From Chryseobacterium lathyri (GTDB lineage Bacteria > Bacteroidota > Bacteroidia > Flavobacteriales > Weeksellaceae), in NCBI RefSeq assembly GCF_030812195.1, contig NZ_JAUSSF010000002.1, positions 372,001-436,000 of the forward strand: DNA of 64,000 nucleotides, in the 5' to 3' direction. Position 1 is the first letter of the stretch, and the number at the start of each line of letters is the position of its first letter. The notes below the pieces were generated by a model that saw only the letters and a program-made list of their open reading frames with translations, searched no databases and was not told the DNA's origin. This document shows positions 8,609-17,264 of the stretch, one piece after another. The position numbers and the translations under genes were made by a program.

Positions 8609-9322
8609 ATGAAAGCTTTAATTTTCGCTGCAGGAAAAGGCACAAGGCTAAAACCTTTTACGGATCAACATCCAAAAGCACTGGCTTCGGTAAACGGCAT
8701 ACCGCTTTTGGAAAGAAATATCAATTATCTTAAAGGCTTTGGAATAAAAGATTTTGTCATCAATATCCATCATTTTGGAAATCAGATTGTTGAATTTTTA
8801 AATAAAAACAATAATTTCGGATGCAACATTGAAATCTCAGATGAGACGGACGAGTTGCTGGAAACGGGTGGCGGCTTGATTTTTGCTAGAAGATTCCTCG
8901 ATCACGGGGAAGATTTTCTAATCATGAACGCTGATATTTTAACGGATATCAATATTGATGCACTCGTTGAATACCATAAAAATATAAAAGATTTCGCTAC
9001 TTTAGCGGTTTCTGATAGAGACAGTTCCAGAAAGCTGCTTTTCAATGATGATATGGTTTTGAGAGGCTGGCTTAATGTACAGTCGGGGGAACAGAGGCTT
9101 GCGGAATTCAACAAAGGCTTTAAGGCTCTTGCCTTCAGTGGTGTTCACTGTATCAACCCTGCTATCTTTGAAAAAATAAAGAGAACCGGCAAGTTTTCTG
9201 TTATGGAGGAGTATCTTGACCTGATGCAGACTGAACATATCCATGGATTTGTACATGACAGTATTCTGATAGATGTGGGAAGACCGGAATCTGTAATAGA
9301 AGCCGAAAAACATTTTAAATAA
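8609..9322 (+). CDS. murU: MurU-like sugar-1-phosphate nucleotidyltransferase
   Basis: A 237-residue nucleotidyltransferase of the GT-A-like NTP_transferase fold. The N-terminal nucleotide motif GKGTRLKPFT is at 9-18, with the sugar-phosphate lysine in HPKAL. A LLETGGGL segment in the middle and NADILTD (metal Asp) are as in MurNAc-1-phosphate uridylyltransferase and glucose-1-phosphate thymidylyltransferases. It lacks the left-handed beta-helix of GlmU, so it is a pyrophosphorylase only. Coupled to an AmgK-like kinase it would convert MurNAc-1-phosphate and UTP to UDP-MurNAc for peptidoglycan recycling. It ends 6 nt before the LOG gene, so the cluster probably extends to that gene. Confidence 0.82.
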   Translation: MKALIFAAGKGTRLKPFTDQHPKALASVNGIPLLERNINYLKGFGIKDFVINIHHFGNQIVEFLNKNNNFGCNIEISDETDELLETGGGLIFARRFLDHGEDFLIMNADILTDINIDALVEYHKNIKDFATLAVSDRDSSRKLLFNDDMVLRGWLNVQSGEQRLAEFNKGFKALAFSGVHCINPAIFEKIKRTGKFSVMEEYLDLMQTEHIHGFVHDSILIDVGRPESVIEAEKHFK

Positions 9323-9328
9323 TTTGCA

Positions 9329-10081
9329 ATGGAAATGGATGGAACCAGGGATGAAAGCTTAGTAAATCCTGCGCTTGATATTAACGAAACAAAACTTCAC
9401 AACAGCCTCAGACAAAAAACCTGGGACGAAACCATCACCAAAGACAGCTGGATGGTTTTCAAAGTAATGGCTGAATTTGTGGACGGGTATGAAAAACTGG
9501 CCAAGATAGGACCATGCGTTTCCATATTTGGCTCTGCAAGATTGAAACCTGAGAGCAGGTATTACGAAATGGCTGTTGAAATTGCTGAAAAGATTACAAA
9601 ATTGGGCTTTGGAATCATTACCGGAGGCGGACCGGGGATCATGGAGGCTGGCAACAAAGGTGCATTTAATGCTCAGGGAAGATCCATCGGGCTTAATATT
9701 GATTTGCCTTTTGAACAGCATTTCAATCCGTACATTAACAAATCCTATTCTATGAACTTCGATTACTTCTTTGTAAGAAAGGTAATGTTTGTGAAATATT
9801 CTCAGGGATTCGTAGTAATGCCGGGAGGTTTCGGAACCCTGGACGAGCTTACGGAAGCAATGACCCTGATTCAGACCAATAAAATAGGTAAGTTCCCGAT
9901 TGTTCTGGTAGGAAGTGAATTCTGGAGCGGATTACTGGATTGGTTCAGAGCAACACTGTTAAAAGAAGGAATGATTGCCGAAGATGATTTAGACTTATAT
10001 CGAGTGGTAGACACGGCTGACGAGGCTGTTGCACACATCAAGGCATTCTATGATAAATATTCTGTGAATGTAAATTTTTAA
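9329..10081 (+). CDS. LOG family protein (TIGR00730 Rossmann fold)
   Basis: A 250-residue cytoplasmic protein of the lysine-decarboxylase-like/LOG family, whose characterised members are cytokinin riboside monophosphate phosphoribohydrolases and other nucleoside 5'-monophosphate hydrolases. Both signature motifs are present: GGGPGIMEAGNKG at 99-111 and PGGFGTLDE at 165-173, along with the catalytic-region Arg150 (FFVRKVMF). An N-terminal extension of about 60 residues precedes the Rossmann core. It follows the MurU-like gene after only 6 nt, so it is likely cotranscribed with the amino-sugar cluster, but no functional link is established. It should not be read as a lysine decarboxylase despite old annotations. 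Confidence 0.88.
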   Translation: MEMDGTRDESLVNPALDINETKLHNSLRQKTWDETITKDSWMVFKVMAEFVDGYEKLAKIGPCVSIFGSARLKPESRYYEMAVEIAEKITKLGFGIITGGGPGIMEAGNKGAFNAQGRSIGLNIDLPFEQHFNPYINKSYSMNFDYFFVRKVMFVKYSQGFVVMPGGFGTLDELTEAMTLIQTNKIGKFPIVLVGSEFWSGLLDWFRATLLKEGMIAEDDLDLYRVVDTADEAVAHIKAFYDKYSVNVNF

Positions 10082-10139
10082 TTGGCATATTATTTGTGAC
10101 CTATAATTAGCAAGTATGATTGTAAATCTATTAATTAAG

Positions 10140-10610
10140 ATGAAAAAACTTTTATATATATCAGGAATTTTAACATTTTTTGTGTTAATGAGTTTTATGT
10201 ATGTAGACTTTTTCTCTTCAATGACCAAAGTTGATTATATAGATGGAAGCAAAACATTGAAGTTTACCACAAAAATGAATACCAACCATATTTCTGATGC
10301 TATTAAAATCAATCCTAGTACAGCAGGATTTGAAGCAGAAGTAAAAAAATATGTAAATAATAATTTTGATGTGTTCGTCAATGGCTCTCCAAAAACTATA
10401 ACCTTCACCGGAAGTCAGGTAAGCGGAGAAACTGTATGGGTATATTTTGAGACCGGTAGTGTTTCCGATATCAATACCTTAAAGATTAAAAACACCATTC
10501 TTTTAAGTGCTTTTCCTAAGCAGGTCAACATTGTTAGTGTTGCTTACAAAGGAAGCCAGAAAGTAATGAACTTCCAGCGAGGCAAGGAAGTGAACGAGGT
10601 TGCTTTCTAA
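10140..10610 (+). CDS. Exported or membrane-anchored protein, unknown function
   Basis: A 156-residue protein starting with a hydrophobic signal or anchor segment (MKKLLYISGILTFFVLMSF). The start at ATG 10140 is preferred over an in-frame ATG at 10116 because it puts the Lys-Lys pair directly at the N-terminus. The remainder is beta-rich and soluble, with repeated small strands (VDYIDGSKTLKF, GETVWVYFETGS). I recognise it only as a conserved flavobacterial type in which a DUF6702-like domain is possible; that name is a guess. It stands alone and is followed by a strong terminator. Confidence 0.7.
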   Translation: MKKLLYISGILTFFVLMSFMYVDFFSSMTKVDYIDGSKTLKFTTKMNTNHISDAIKINPSTAGFEAEVKKYVNNNFDVFVNGSPKTITFTGSQVSGETVWVYFETGSVSDINTLKIKNTILLSAFPKQVNIVSVAYKGSQKVMNFQRGKEVNEVAF

Positions 10611-10632
10611 AAGCAGAATAATTTTAAAATAT

Positions 10633-10665
10633 AAACCACTGCTGATGCAGTGGTTTTTGTTTTTA
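10633..10665 (+). terminator. Terminator after the 10.1-10.6 kb gene
   Basis: Perfect 10-bp stem AAACCACTGC / GCAGTGGTTT with loop TGAT, followed by a T-rich tail. Confidence 0.88.
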
Positions 10666-10694
10666 ATTTTTCATATAATTCAATCTAAAAAACT

Positions 10695-10901
10695 TCATAC
10701 ATATTTTTCAATCATATTCCAGCCGTTCTTATCATATTTAAAAGGAATACCGATTAACACCGGATCCAATTTCGGATAGATTTTTACTGTATAGGTGACT
10801 CTGTAATACCATATTTTCGAACATAATAAATCCATTTTTAATATCACTGAGTGAAAAGCAACAAGGGATCTTGTTTTTTTTAATTCTCCGTTTGAGTTCA
10901 C
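10695..10901 (-). pseudogene. Possible gene remnant or short hypothetical ORF
   Basis: A 68-codon frame that could begin only at a GTG. The last 30 residues (VKIYPKLDPVLIGIPFKY, then a DKNGWNMIEKYV end) read like the C-terminus of a real soluble protein, while the first half does not look like a folded domain. No ribosome-independent start signal or -7 box is found in front. I take it as a decayed 3' end of a gene. It lies in a 366-nt gap between two terminators; nothing else coding is seen there. Confidence 0.25.
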
Positions 10902-10928
10902 TCTTATAATACATCAAAACATATAAAA

Positions 10929-10953
10929 AGGCCGTCTCCTAAAAAGACGGCCT
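10929..10953 (-). terminator. Terminator of the DUF5689/receptor operon
   Basis: Stem AGGCCGTCT / AGACGGCCT with a 7-nt loop. Read on the minus strand it is followed by a T run and sits 24 nt behind the stop of the DUF5689 lipoprotein gene. Confidence 0.85.
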
Positions 10954-10976
10954 GTATTTAAAATATCAGATTTTAA

Positions 10977-12374
10977 TTATTGAACCTGAATATTATCTAA
11001 CTGAATAGTAGTCGTAACACCAGGTGATGCTCCGGTATATTCGAACAGGATAAATCCATTACCCGTTAATCCGGCAGGTAAAGTATAAGTTCCCGCAGGA
11101 GTTAATGTACCGTAACCAGTAACAGGGGTTTGTGGAATTGTAAATTCAGATGTAATATCTGTTTTAGTTGCTGCTGTAATATCTCCAAGCGGAGTATAAT
11201 TGGTTGTATAGTATACTTTTAAAGCATTCCCGTTCCAGAATCCGACGTTTACATCAAACTTCAAAGTATTGGCTGCTGTAAAATCAACAGGTACCGCAAA
11301 ATATGTTAAATAATTTCCAGACCCTGAATTAGCACCCAGCTGAATATACTTATTATTGCTGAAAGACTTTAACTGCCAGTATCTGTTTCCTAATACCGCA
11401 TCATTTACATATTTAGGATACACTTCAAGATTAGTAGGAGTTAGTGAATAGCTCTCAAAATTTTCAAGGAAAGAACCTGAATAAGCGATCTCTGTACCTC
11501 CTTTAGGCGGCGTTGAATCTACTCTTGTTCCACTGAAATTAATGTCAGATAAGCTTCTGATCAGCATTTGCCATGTTGTATTGTATCTGCTTACTACAAA
11601 AGTAATGGTTCCGCTTCCTTTTGGTACCAGCTCTCCCCCACTCTTGAAGAATCCTGAGTTTCTGATCACTGCAGTACCTCCCAATTTATCCTCAATATTT
11701 CTGTCTGTATCCAAACCTTGACCTCCTGCATCATAATCAAGATATTTTTTCTGAACCGGGAAAATCTCACTCATGCTGAACTGTACATCAGATACTGTTA
11801 CTAAAGTATTGATCAGATTAGCCTGCTTTGCATCATTCAATGAATTAAGCTTTGTCGGAATAATCGTCTGAATATCCAAACCATTGCCATTACATACTCC
11901 GGAAACATATCTTCCTACAAGAGCCTGAGGAATTCTGCCAATAGCGAAATTCGGATCTTCAGAGCCAAGCTTAATTGATCCTCTGTCAAGTCCTAAACGT
12001 AACCCTTTCGCATTAATTCTTATATGCGCCCCTACTGGGAAGTCTGCAAAATTACTTGCTTTATCCACTTCGATCTGAAGACCTACAGTAGGGTTTACCG
12101 TTTTATCCTGGAAAGAGATTGTTTTATAGAAATTCCCCTGAGCATCAGAAGAAACGATATAACCGTCGAAGATCTGATCTGTGGTAATCAGTTTATATCC
12201 TGTAGCAGGAGCCTGAGCTGCAAAATCAGCCATTGAAATGGTAGGCGCTTCGAATTTATTTGAACAAACGATCGGAGGGGTCTCCCAATCATCATTCTTT
12301 ACACAAGAAGACACTGCAGACAGTACACCTACTGCAACAAATGCCGTTTTGAAAAAGTTAGTGAAATTATTCAT
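10977..12374 (-). CDS. DUF5689 surface lipoprotein with choice-of-anchor J-like domain
   Basis: A 465-residue lipoprotein: the signal peptide of MNNFTNFFKTAFVAVGV ends in a lipobox (AVSSC, Cys about 24). The middle region matches DUF5689, a beta-barrel-like domain with OB-fold character typical of Bacteroidota (GYIVSSDAQGNFYKTISFQD). The last 170 residues form a jelly-roll with an FENFES-like opening (SFLENFESYSLTP) as in cleaved-adhesin/choice-of-anchor J domains. The true start is 12374; the longer frame to 12485 runs into the neighbouring receptor. It lies 19 nt behind that receptor, in the position SusD proteins take next to SusC, so it probably is the receptor's surface partner. The ligand is unknown. 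Confidence 0.85.
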   Translation of the reverse strand: MNNFTNFFKTAFVAVGVLSAVSSCVKNDDWETPPIVCSNKFEAPTISMADFAAQAPATGYKLITTDQIFDGYIVSSDAQGNFYKTISFQDKTVNPTVGLQIEVDKASNFADFPVGAHIRINAKGLRLGLDRGSIKLGSEDPNFAIGRIPQALVGRYVSGVCNGNGLDIQTIIPTKLNSLNDAKQANLINTLVTVSDVQFSMSEIFPVQKKYLDYDAGGQGLDTDRNIEDKLGGTAVIRNSGFFKSGGELVPKGSGTITFVVSRYNTTWQMLIRSLSDINFSGTRVDSTPPKGGTEIAYSGSFLENFESYSLTPTNLEVYPKYVNDAVLGNRYWQLKSFSNNKYIQLGANSGSGNYLTYFAVPVDFTAANTLKFDVNVGFWNGNALKVYYTTNYTPLGDITAATKTDITSEFTIPQTPVTGYGTLTPAGTYTLPAGLTGNGFILFEYTGASPGVTTTIQLDNIQVQ

Positions 12375-12393
12375 TGTTATTTTTTTATTTTTA

Positions 12394-15270
12394 TTAGAAT
12401 CTGAATTGTAAGTTAACGAAGTACGAACGTCCCTGGGTATACCAGTATTTCGGTCCGAAAGAAGATTTTGGGCTATAGTAATCATATGCGAAATCCATAG
12501 CTTTTGTTTCTCTTGTCTGTTCGAAACCTCCTGTGATGAATCTTCTGTTATTCAGGATATTATTCACAGAAGCTGTCAATAATATATAATACTTCCCGAT
12601 CATGAATGACTTCCCTGCATTAGCATTTAAGAAAAATGCAGAAGGAAGCTCAACCGGTTTCAGCATATCACGTACATCAGTCTCAGTAAGACCTAAATAA
12701 GGAGTGCTTGAATATGGGTTCTGAATGAAGTTATTCGTTCTTAAAGCCGGAGCAGGATCAAGATAATTATTATCAAAATAGTTCCAGTTCGCTCCTACCC
12801 ACCAGTATTTCGGATTGTTATACCGGAAACCTAATGAGAAAGCTCTCTGAGGAGTGCCTCCCTGCTTATAATCTTTCAGATATGCTTTTCCGAAAGACGT
12901 CACGCTGCTTCCTGATGCATCAGAAACCAAATAAACTTCCGGATTATTTCTGTACGTATACTGGCCTAAGCTTGCAAGACCCTGTAAAGATAAGGTAGGA
13001 ATAACTTTTAGGTCAACACCTAATTCCACTCCCATATTTCTTTTCTCAAGATTGGACATCACCTGGGTTACGAATGCACTCTGTACCTGAGAAACAGATC
13101 CGTCAGGATTGGTGCTGCTCATCTGAATTCCATCTGCAAAGAATCGCTGTACATTGGTTTCGTTCTCAGTATCTACAATATATCCTGATGCTCTTAATTT
13201 AAGGAAAGGAGTGTTGATCACATAGCTTAAATCATTGGCCGTGTACACTGTACTTCTGATATTAGGATTAACAAGTGCATTGATTCTAGGGTTGATAAAC
13301 AAATCTTCCAGGAATGGGGCCTGATTGTACATCGCTCCGTTGTACACTAAGAAATTACGCCCGTTGATACGATAGACAACCTGTCCTTTCAGACCGAAGT
13401 TCCAGAAATTGTAATCTTTACTTTTCCCGTAAGAATTTTCATATAAATAATGCTTGAAAAGACCTTCTCTGTTCGAAGTGGAATATCCGGCCAAAGCAGA
13501 AACAAATACATCGAAATTGCCTGTGGAGAATTTCAGTCCCGGATTTACTTTTGCTTCCTGTCTTCTCAGGATATAGTTATACGTCATACGATCTCCCTCT
13601 CTCAGCTGAACATTAGGATCCAAAGTATTATAGAATCCTGTAGAACCAGGCTTGGCAGATTCTTTAAACGGATCCACACCAATGGCATAATCTCCACCTA
13701 AAAGGTCTTTCATTTCACGGTAAAGCTCAGATTTGTAATTCTGATAAGAAACGTTCATGATGAACTTCATCCGGTCATTAAAGTTGTATGTATAATGTGT
13801 GCCTGCGTTGAAAATCTTATCATCGCTTACATCATCTACAAGATATATCTTGGAACGTTTCCCTGACAATCCGTACAGACGAGCCATTTCAGCCTGGTCT
13901 GTAACATCGTTCTTTTGGTTGTTGGCATAAATCTGCCCCCAGTTGATCTGAGTAACATTAGGATCTCCGTTCTGCCAGTTAGATAGGCTTGTATTATAGG
14001 CATCCCAAAGTGTATTATACTGCATGGGATCAGTTTCAGTGTTATTAACGGAGTTATAAATAATACTGTTAATATAATAACTTGGTAAGTTTCTGTAGTA
14101 TGTAGGTGACGGATTGGTAACCCCATTCCAGTCTAAACGTGAGCCTTTATCTTTTCCAAACTGGTAAGATGCGGTCGTCCAAAGGCTGGAGTTTTTGTTG
14201 ATCTTCCAGAAATCCTGAACCTGGAAAAGCGGCTGAAATCCTCTTCTCACTCTTTCGCTTCTTTTTTCTCCATCCTGCCATCCCCAGTAAGAGTTATAGT
14301 GTACGCCTCTGTAGTCATAAACTTCCTGCGTACTCGGGCTAGCTGTAGATCTTCTGTATGGTGCACCGATAAAGTTGAAAGTCATTGTATGGCTGTCACT
14401 GAATTTCTTTTCTACCCCTAAGTAAGCTCCATAGGCATCATAGAAAGTTCCTTCCTGAATTCCTTCTTCAGCCCATCTTCTGGCACCCATTACGGTAAAC
14501 GCCCATCCTTTGCTGTTCATTCCTGAGGTATATCGTAAAGATGTTCTGTTTCTGTAGTTTCTGTTAGTCAGGGATTGTGTAAACTGGAATCCTTTTCTAT
14601 ACTCACTGGCTTTTGTATTCTTGTAAACAACAGAGCTGTTTCCACCAAAAGCGTATTCAGACGGGGAATGGTTAGATGCGATCTCCGGATACCTCGTGAT
14701 CTCATTCAGTCCACCCCAATTGCTGAAGTCAACATTACCATTATCAGATTTTACCATTGAGACACCGTTCAGCATAGATTCTCCAGTTCTTCCGTCAATT
14801 CCTCTTGGACGGAACCAGTAAAATCCTAGATCAAACGCAGCAATCCTGCTGAAAATATCCTGAGAAGATTGTAATAACCCTACTGTAGAAGCCTGTCCGC
14901 TGCTGTTACTGTCGTCATCATCATTGTCTATAATCGCTAATCCCTGATCTGCGCTTGTAAGTGCAGAATATAGAGTTATAACCCCTAGATCCTTTCTTTT
15001 CTCATTGGCTACGTCAAACTCCATCATTTTGGTTTCGAAGTTTGGTTTCGTAATCATAATTTGATAATGGCCCGGCTGCAGGTCTACAAACTGGAAGTAT
15101 CCAATTTTGTCAGCCGTTACATCATTTTCGCTCCCTTTAAGATCTACTTCTGCCCGTTCAACAGGCTTTCCTTCAGCATCCTTAAGATACGCAAACACAG
15201 TAGTCTGCGCAAAATAGAATGAAGCAGGAAGTAAAGTAAATAAAGAGACTAATGATAATTTTTTAATCAT
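12394..15270 (-). CDS. TonB-dependent receptor with N-terminal carboxypeptidase-regulatory-like domain
   Basis: A 958-residue outer-membrane receptor. The signal peptide ends near residue 21 (FYFAQ). Residues 22-100 form a CarboxypepD_reg-like beta-sandwich (VFAYLKDAEGKPVERAEV). An Asp-rich linker (DNDDDDSNS) leads into the plug, which has the RPRGIDGRTGESMLNG and NWGGLNE segments. The barrel ends in FVNLQFRF. The start at 15270 is chosen because the upstream part of the frame contains the minus-strand -7 box at 15333-15340. It is the first gene of an operon with the DUF5689 lipoprotein and diverges from a secreted EEP-fold enzyme. Together they look like a capture system for something the enzyme releases, for example a phosphoester; that is inference. 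Confidence 0.9.
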   Translation of the reverse strand: MIKKLSLVSLFTLLPASFYFAQTTVFAYLKDAEGKPVERAEVDLKGSENDVTADKIGYFQFVDLQPGHYQIMITKPNFETKMMEFDVANEKRKDLGVITLYSALTSADQGLAIIDNDDDDSNSSGQASTVGLLQSSQDIFSRIAAFDLGFYWFRPRGIDGRTGESMLNGVSMVKSDNGNVDFSNWGGLNEITRYPEIASNHSPSEYAFGGNSSVVYKNTKASEYRKGFQFTQSLTNRNYRNRTSLRYTSGMNSKGWAFTVMGARRWAEEGIQEGTFYDAYGAYLGVEKKFSDSHTMTFNFIGAPYRRSTASPSTQEVYDYRGVHYNSYWGWQDGEKRSERVRRGFQPLFQVQDFWKINKNSSLWTTASYQFGKDKGSRLDWNGVTNPSPTYYRNLPSYYINSIIYNSVNNTETDPMQYNTLWDAYNTSLSNWQNGDPNVTQINWGQIYANNQKNDVTDQAEMARLYGLSGKRSKIYLVDDVSDDKIFNAGTHYTYNFNDRMKFIMNVSYQNYKSELYREMKDLLGGDYAIGVDPFKESAKPGSTGFYNTLDPNVQLREGDRMTYNYILRRQEAKVNPGLKFSTGNFDVFVSALAGYSTSNREGLFKHYLYENSYGKSKDYNFWNFGLKGQVVYRINGRNFLVYNGAMYNQAPFLEDLFINPRINALVNPNIRSTVYTANDLSYVINTPFLKLRASGYIVDTENETNVQRFFADGIQMSSTNPDGSVSQVQSAFVTQVMSNLEKRNMGVELGVDLKVIPTLSLQGLASLGQYTYRNNPEVYLVSDASGSSVTSFGKAYLKDYKQGGTPQRAFSLGFRYNNPKYWWVGANWNYFDNNYLDPAPALRTNNFIQNPYSSTPYLGLTETDVRDMLKPVELPSAFFLNANAGKSFMIGKYYILLTASVNNILNNRRFITGGFEQTRETKAMDFAYDYYSPKSSFGPKYWYTQGRSYFVNLQFRF

Positions 15271-15332
15271 GAGTATATTATTTTTTTTAATACTTTTCTT
15301 CTTAATTCTCAACAGTTTAAAAGTTGGGGGCA

Positions 15333-15340
15333 CAAATTTA
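15333..15340 (-). promoter_or_regulatory. -7 box TAAATTTG of the receptor/DUF5689 operon
   Basis: Read on the minus strand, 62 nt before the receptor start codon. No TTG at the consensus distance. Confidence 0.5.
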
Positions 15341-15476
15341 ATCAAAATTTGGAATCTCTAACTTTTTTAACAATATTTTTTCTTAACATTGCAACCTTTT
15401 AAGATTCATTATATAAGAGAATTGTTTTATCTTGTTTTAAATTTACAAATATTTAAATGGAGTGAATTAAAAAAGG

Positions 15477-15484
15477 TAAATTTG
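15477..15484 (+). promoter_or_regulatory. -7 box TAAATTTG of the EEP gene
   Basis: 29 nt before the start codon at 15514. Together with the minus-strand box it makes the 243-nt spacer a divergent promoter region. Confidence 0.55.
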
Positions 15485-15513
15485 TCTTTTAAATAATTTT
15501 AATACTCTAGAGG

Positions 15514-16701
15514 ATGAAGAGATTGATGAGTTTTATGGCTGTTATTTGTTCAATAATGGCTTTTACACAACAGGGAAAACTTAGGAAAGTGGCTACTGTT
15601 GGCTTTTTGAATGTTGAAAACCTTTGGGATACCATCCGTTCTGCGGATTATATTGATGGTACAAAAGATATCCGTAATCCGGCTTTCCACAGAAGCATTC
15701 CAATGGATTCCATTAAGTTTTTAGAAGCAGAGAAACATGACGGTCCCTGGAGCGACGGCGCTTTAGTGGGTAAAAAAGCAGTAAGATATCAAAGCGGATC
15801 TGACGAATTCACACCAAGCAGCGGTAAAAATTATAACACCAAAATTTACAAAGCCAAGCTTGCCAATGAAGCAAAAGTGATTTCCGAAATGGGTGCCCAG
15901 TACACCAAAACAGCACCTGCAGTAGTAGGACTTATTGAGGTTGAAAACAGACAGGTCATTGAAGACCTGGTAAAGCAGCCTGTTCTTGCTAAATACGACT
16001 ATGGAATCATTCATTATAATTCTTATGACTACAGAGGAATTGATGTGGCTTTGATTTATCAGAAAAGAAGATTTACTCCAACCAATTCATTGAAAAAAGA
16101 ATTAAAAGTTTTCGGTGATGATGGTAAAAGAGAATATACAAGAGATATTTTGGTGGTAACAGGTTTCCTTGATAATGAAAAAGTTGCATTTTTCATGAAC
16201 CACTGGCCATCAAGAAGAGGCGGTGAAGCCGTTTCATTACCTAAGAGAAATGCTGCCGCCGCTTTACTAAAACAACAGATGGACAGCATAAGAGCAGCAG
16301 ATCCTTCCACTAAACTTTTTGCAATGGGTGACTTTAATGATGACCCTGTAAGCGCCAGTTTAAAGAATTATTTAAAGGCAGTTCCAAGCCCTAAAGATCT
16401 GAGTGAAACCACACCCTATCTTAATTTAATGTACCCTTTATATAAGAAAGGTATCGCTTCGCTGGCTTACCAGGACGCTCCTAACCTTTTTGACCAGATT
16501 ATTGTTTCTAAAAATTTAGTATCTGATCAGGTAACAAAAGAATACTCTGTATATAAAGCAGAGATCTTTGCCCCGCCTTATTTAGTTAATAAAGAAGGAA
16601 ATTATAAAGGTTATCCTTTCAGGTCCTGGAACGGAGACCAGTTTACAGGAGGATACAGTGATCACTTCCCGGCATTTGTTATTCTTCAGAAAGAACCATA
16701 A
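15514..16701 (+). CDS. Secreted endonuclease/exonuclease/phosphatase (EEP) family enzyme
   Basis: A 395-residue enzyme of the DNase I-like fold, exported by a signal peptide (cleavage about residue 18). The metal and catalytic motifs are in order: FLNVENLWD (Asn33, Glu35), NHWPSRRGGE, GDFNDDP and the C-terminal SDHFP. Members hydrolyse phosphodiester or phosphomonoester bonds in nucleic acids, inositol phosphates or lipids. No membrane anchor or T9SS tail is visible, so it is probably periplasmic. It diverges from the receptor/DUF5689 operon. In this setting a role in releasing phosphate or nucleotides from extracellular nucleic acid is plausible but inferred. Confidence 0.87.
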   Translation: MKRLMSFMAVICSIMAFTQQGKLRKVATVGFLNVENLWDTIRSADYIDGTKDIRNPAFHRSIPMDSIKFLEAEKHDGPWSDGALVGKKAVRYQSGSDEFTPSSGKNYNTKIYKAKLANEAKVISEMGAQYTKTAPAVVGLIEVENRQVIEDLVKQPVLAKYDYGIIHYNSYDYRGIDVALIYQKRRFTPTNSLKKELKVFGDDGKREYTRDILVVTGFLDNEKVAFFMNHWPSRRGGEAVSLPKRNAAAALLKQQMDSIRAADPSTKLFAMGDFNDDPVSASLKNYLKAVPSPKDLSETTPYLNLMYPLYKKGIASLAYQDAPNLFDQIIVSKNLVSDQVTKEYSVYKAEIFAPPYLVNKEGNYKGYPFRSWNGDQFTGGYSDHFPAFVILQKEP

Positions 16702-16714
16702 AAAATTAACTTAG

Positions 16715-16740
16715 GCACTCATTTTGAGTGCTTATTTCTT
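16715..16740 (+). terminator. Terminator after the EEP gene
   Basis: Stem GCACTCA / TGAGTGC with loop TTT followed by TTATTTCTT. The next gene begins 18 nt later, so some read-through is possible. Confidence 0.65.
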
Positions 16741-16757
16741 ATATCAATGTTTTTATT

Positions 16758-17177
16758 ATGAAAAATCTTATTATACTGCTTTTCTTCGCAAGTATTCCTT
16801 TCAGCTGCTTTTCCCAGAACAGTCCCCAGAAAGGTGAAGAAAAATCAGAAATGAAGCCTTCTAAGAATGAAGACGGAGAGTGGGAACTTACTGTGATTGA
16901 CACCCAGTTCGATTATTTTCTGAATGCAGTGGCAAAACCGATAAGCCAGTATTCAGAGTCTTATCTGAAAACAAAAAACACATTCCTGGTGAGTGAATGG
17001 AATTCTTACTACAACTCAGGAAAATACAGGAATATTATAGAGTCAGGCATAGATTACGATCCAAAAGAAAGCTACGGAATAAAATTCGAGTATAAGCTGT
17101 ATCAGGTATTTGCTTATGTCAGCTGGAAATACGGACTAAGGATGAACGGACTTTCCGGAAGCGATGCCGTTAGATAA
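16758..17177 (+). CDS. DUF6146-like exported protein
   Basis: A 139-residue protein with a signal peptide (MKNLIILLFFASIPFSCFSQ). A Cys at position 17 in the hydrophobic stretch could be a lipobox (IPFSC), but the following FSQ also allows ordinary cleavage. The conserved-looking core is VIDTQFDYFLNAVAKP followed by SQYSESYLKTKN, which I recognise as a small flavobacterial family carrying the label DUF6146. The start is the ATG at 16758, the first Met with a signal peptide behind it. No function is known. It has its own position between the EEP gene's hairpin and a bidirectional terminator. Confidence 0.7.
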   Translation: MKNLIILLFFASIPFSCFSQNSPQKGEEKSEMKPSKNEDGEWELTVIDTQFDYFLNAVAKPISQYSESYLKTKNTFLVSEWNSYYNSGKYRNIIESGIDYDPKESYGIKFEYKLYQVFAYVSWKYGLRMNGLSGSDAVR

Positions 17178-17214
17178 AATAAATATTAATTTTTATACAT
17201 TTGATCTACAATAA

Positions 17215-17249
17215 AAAAGGTTCAGAATTTCTTCTGAACCTTTTATTTT
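17215..17249. terminator. Bidirectional terminator between DUF6146 gene and sod
   Basis: 13-bp stem AAAAGGTTCAGAA / TTCTGAACCTTTT with loop TTTC, T-rich on both sides, placed between two converging genes. Confidence 0.9.
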
Positions 17250-17264
17250 TATAATAGCTGAAAA

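Noticed and set aside
9329-10081. Lysine decarboxylase
   Set aside because: GGGxGxM and PGGxGTxxE motifs are those of LOG phosphoribohydrolases; no PLP-binding site is present.
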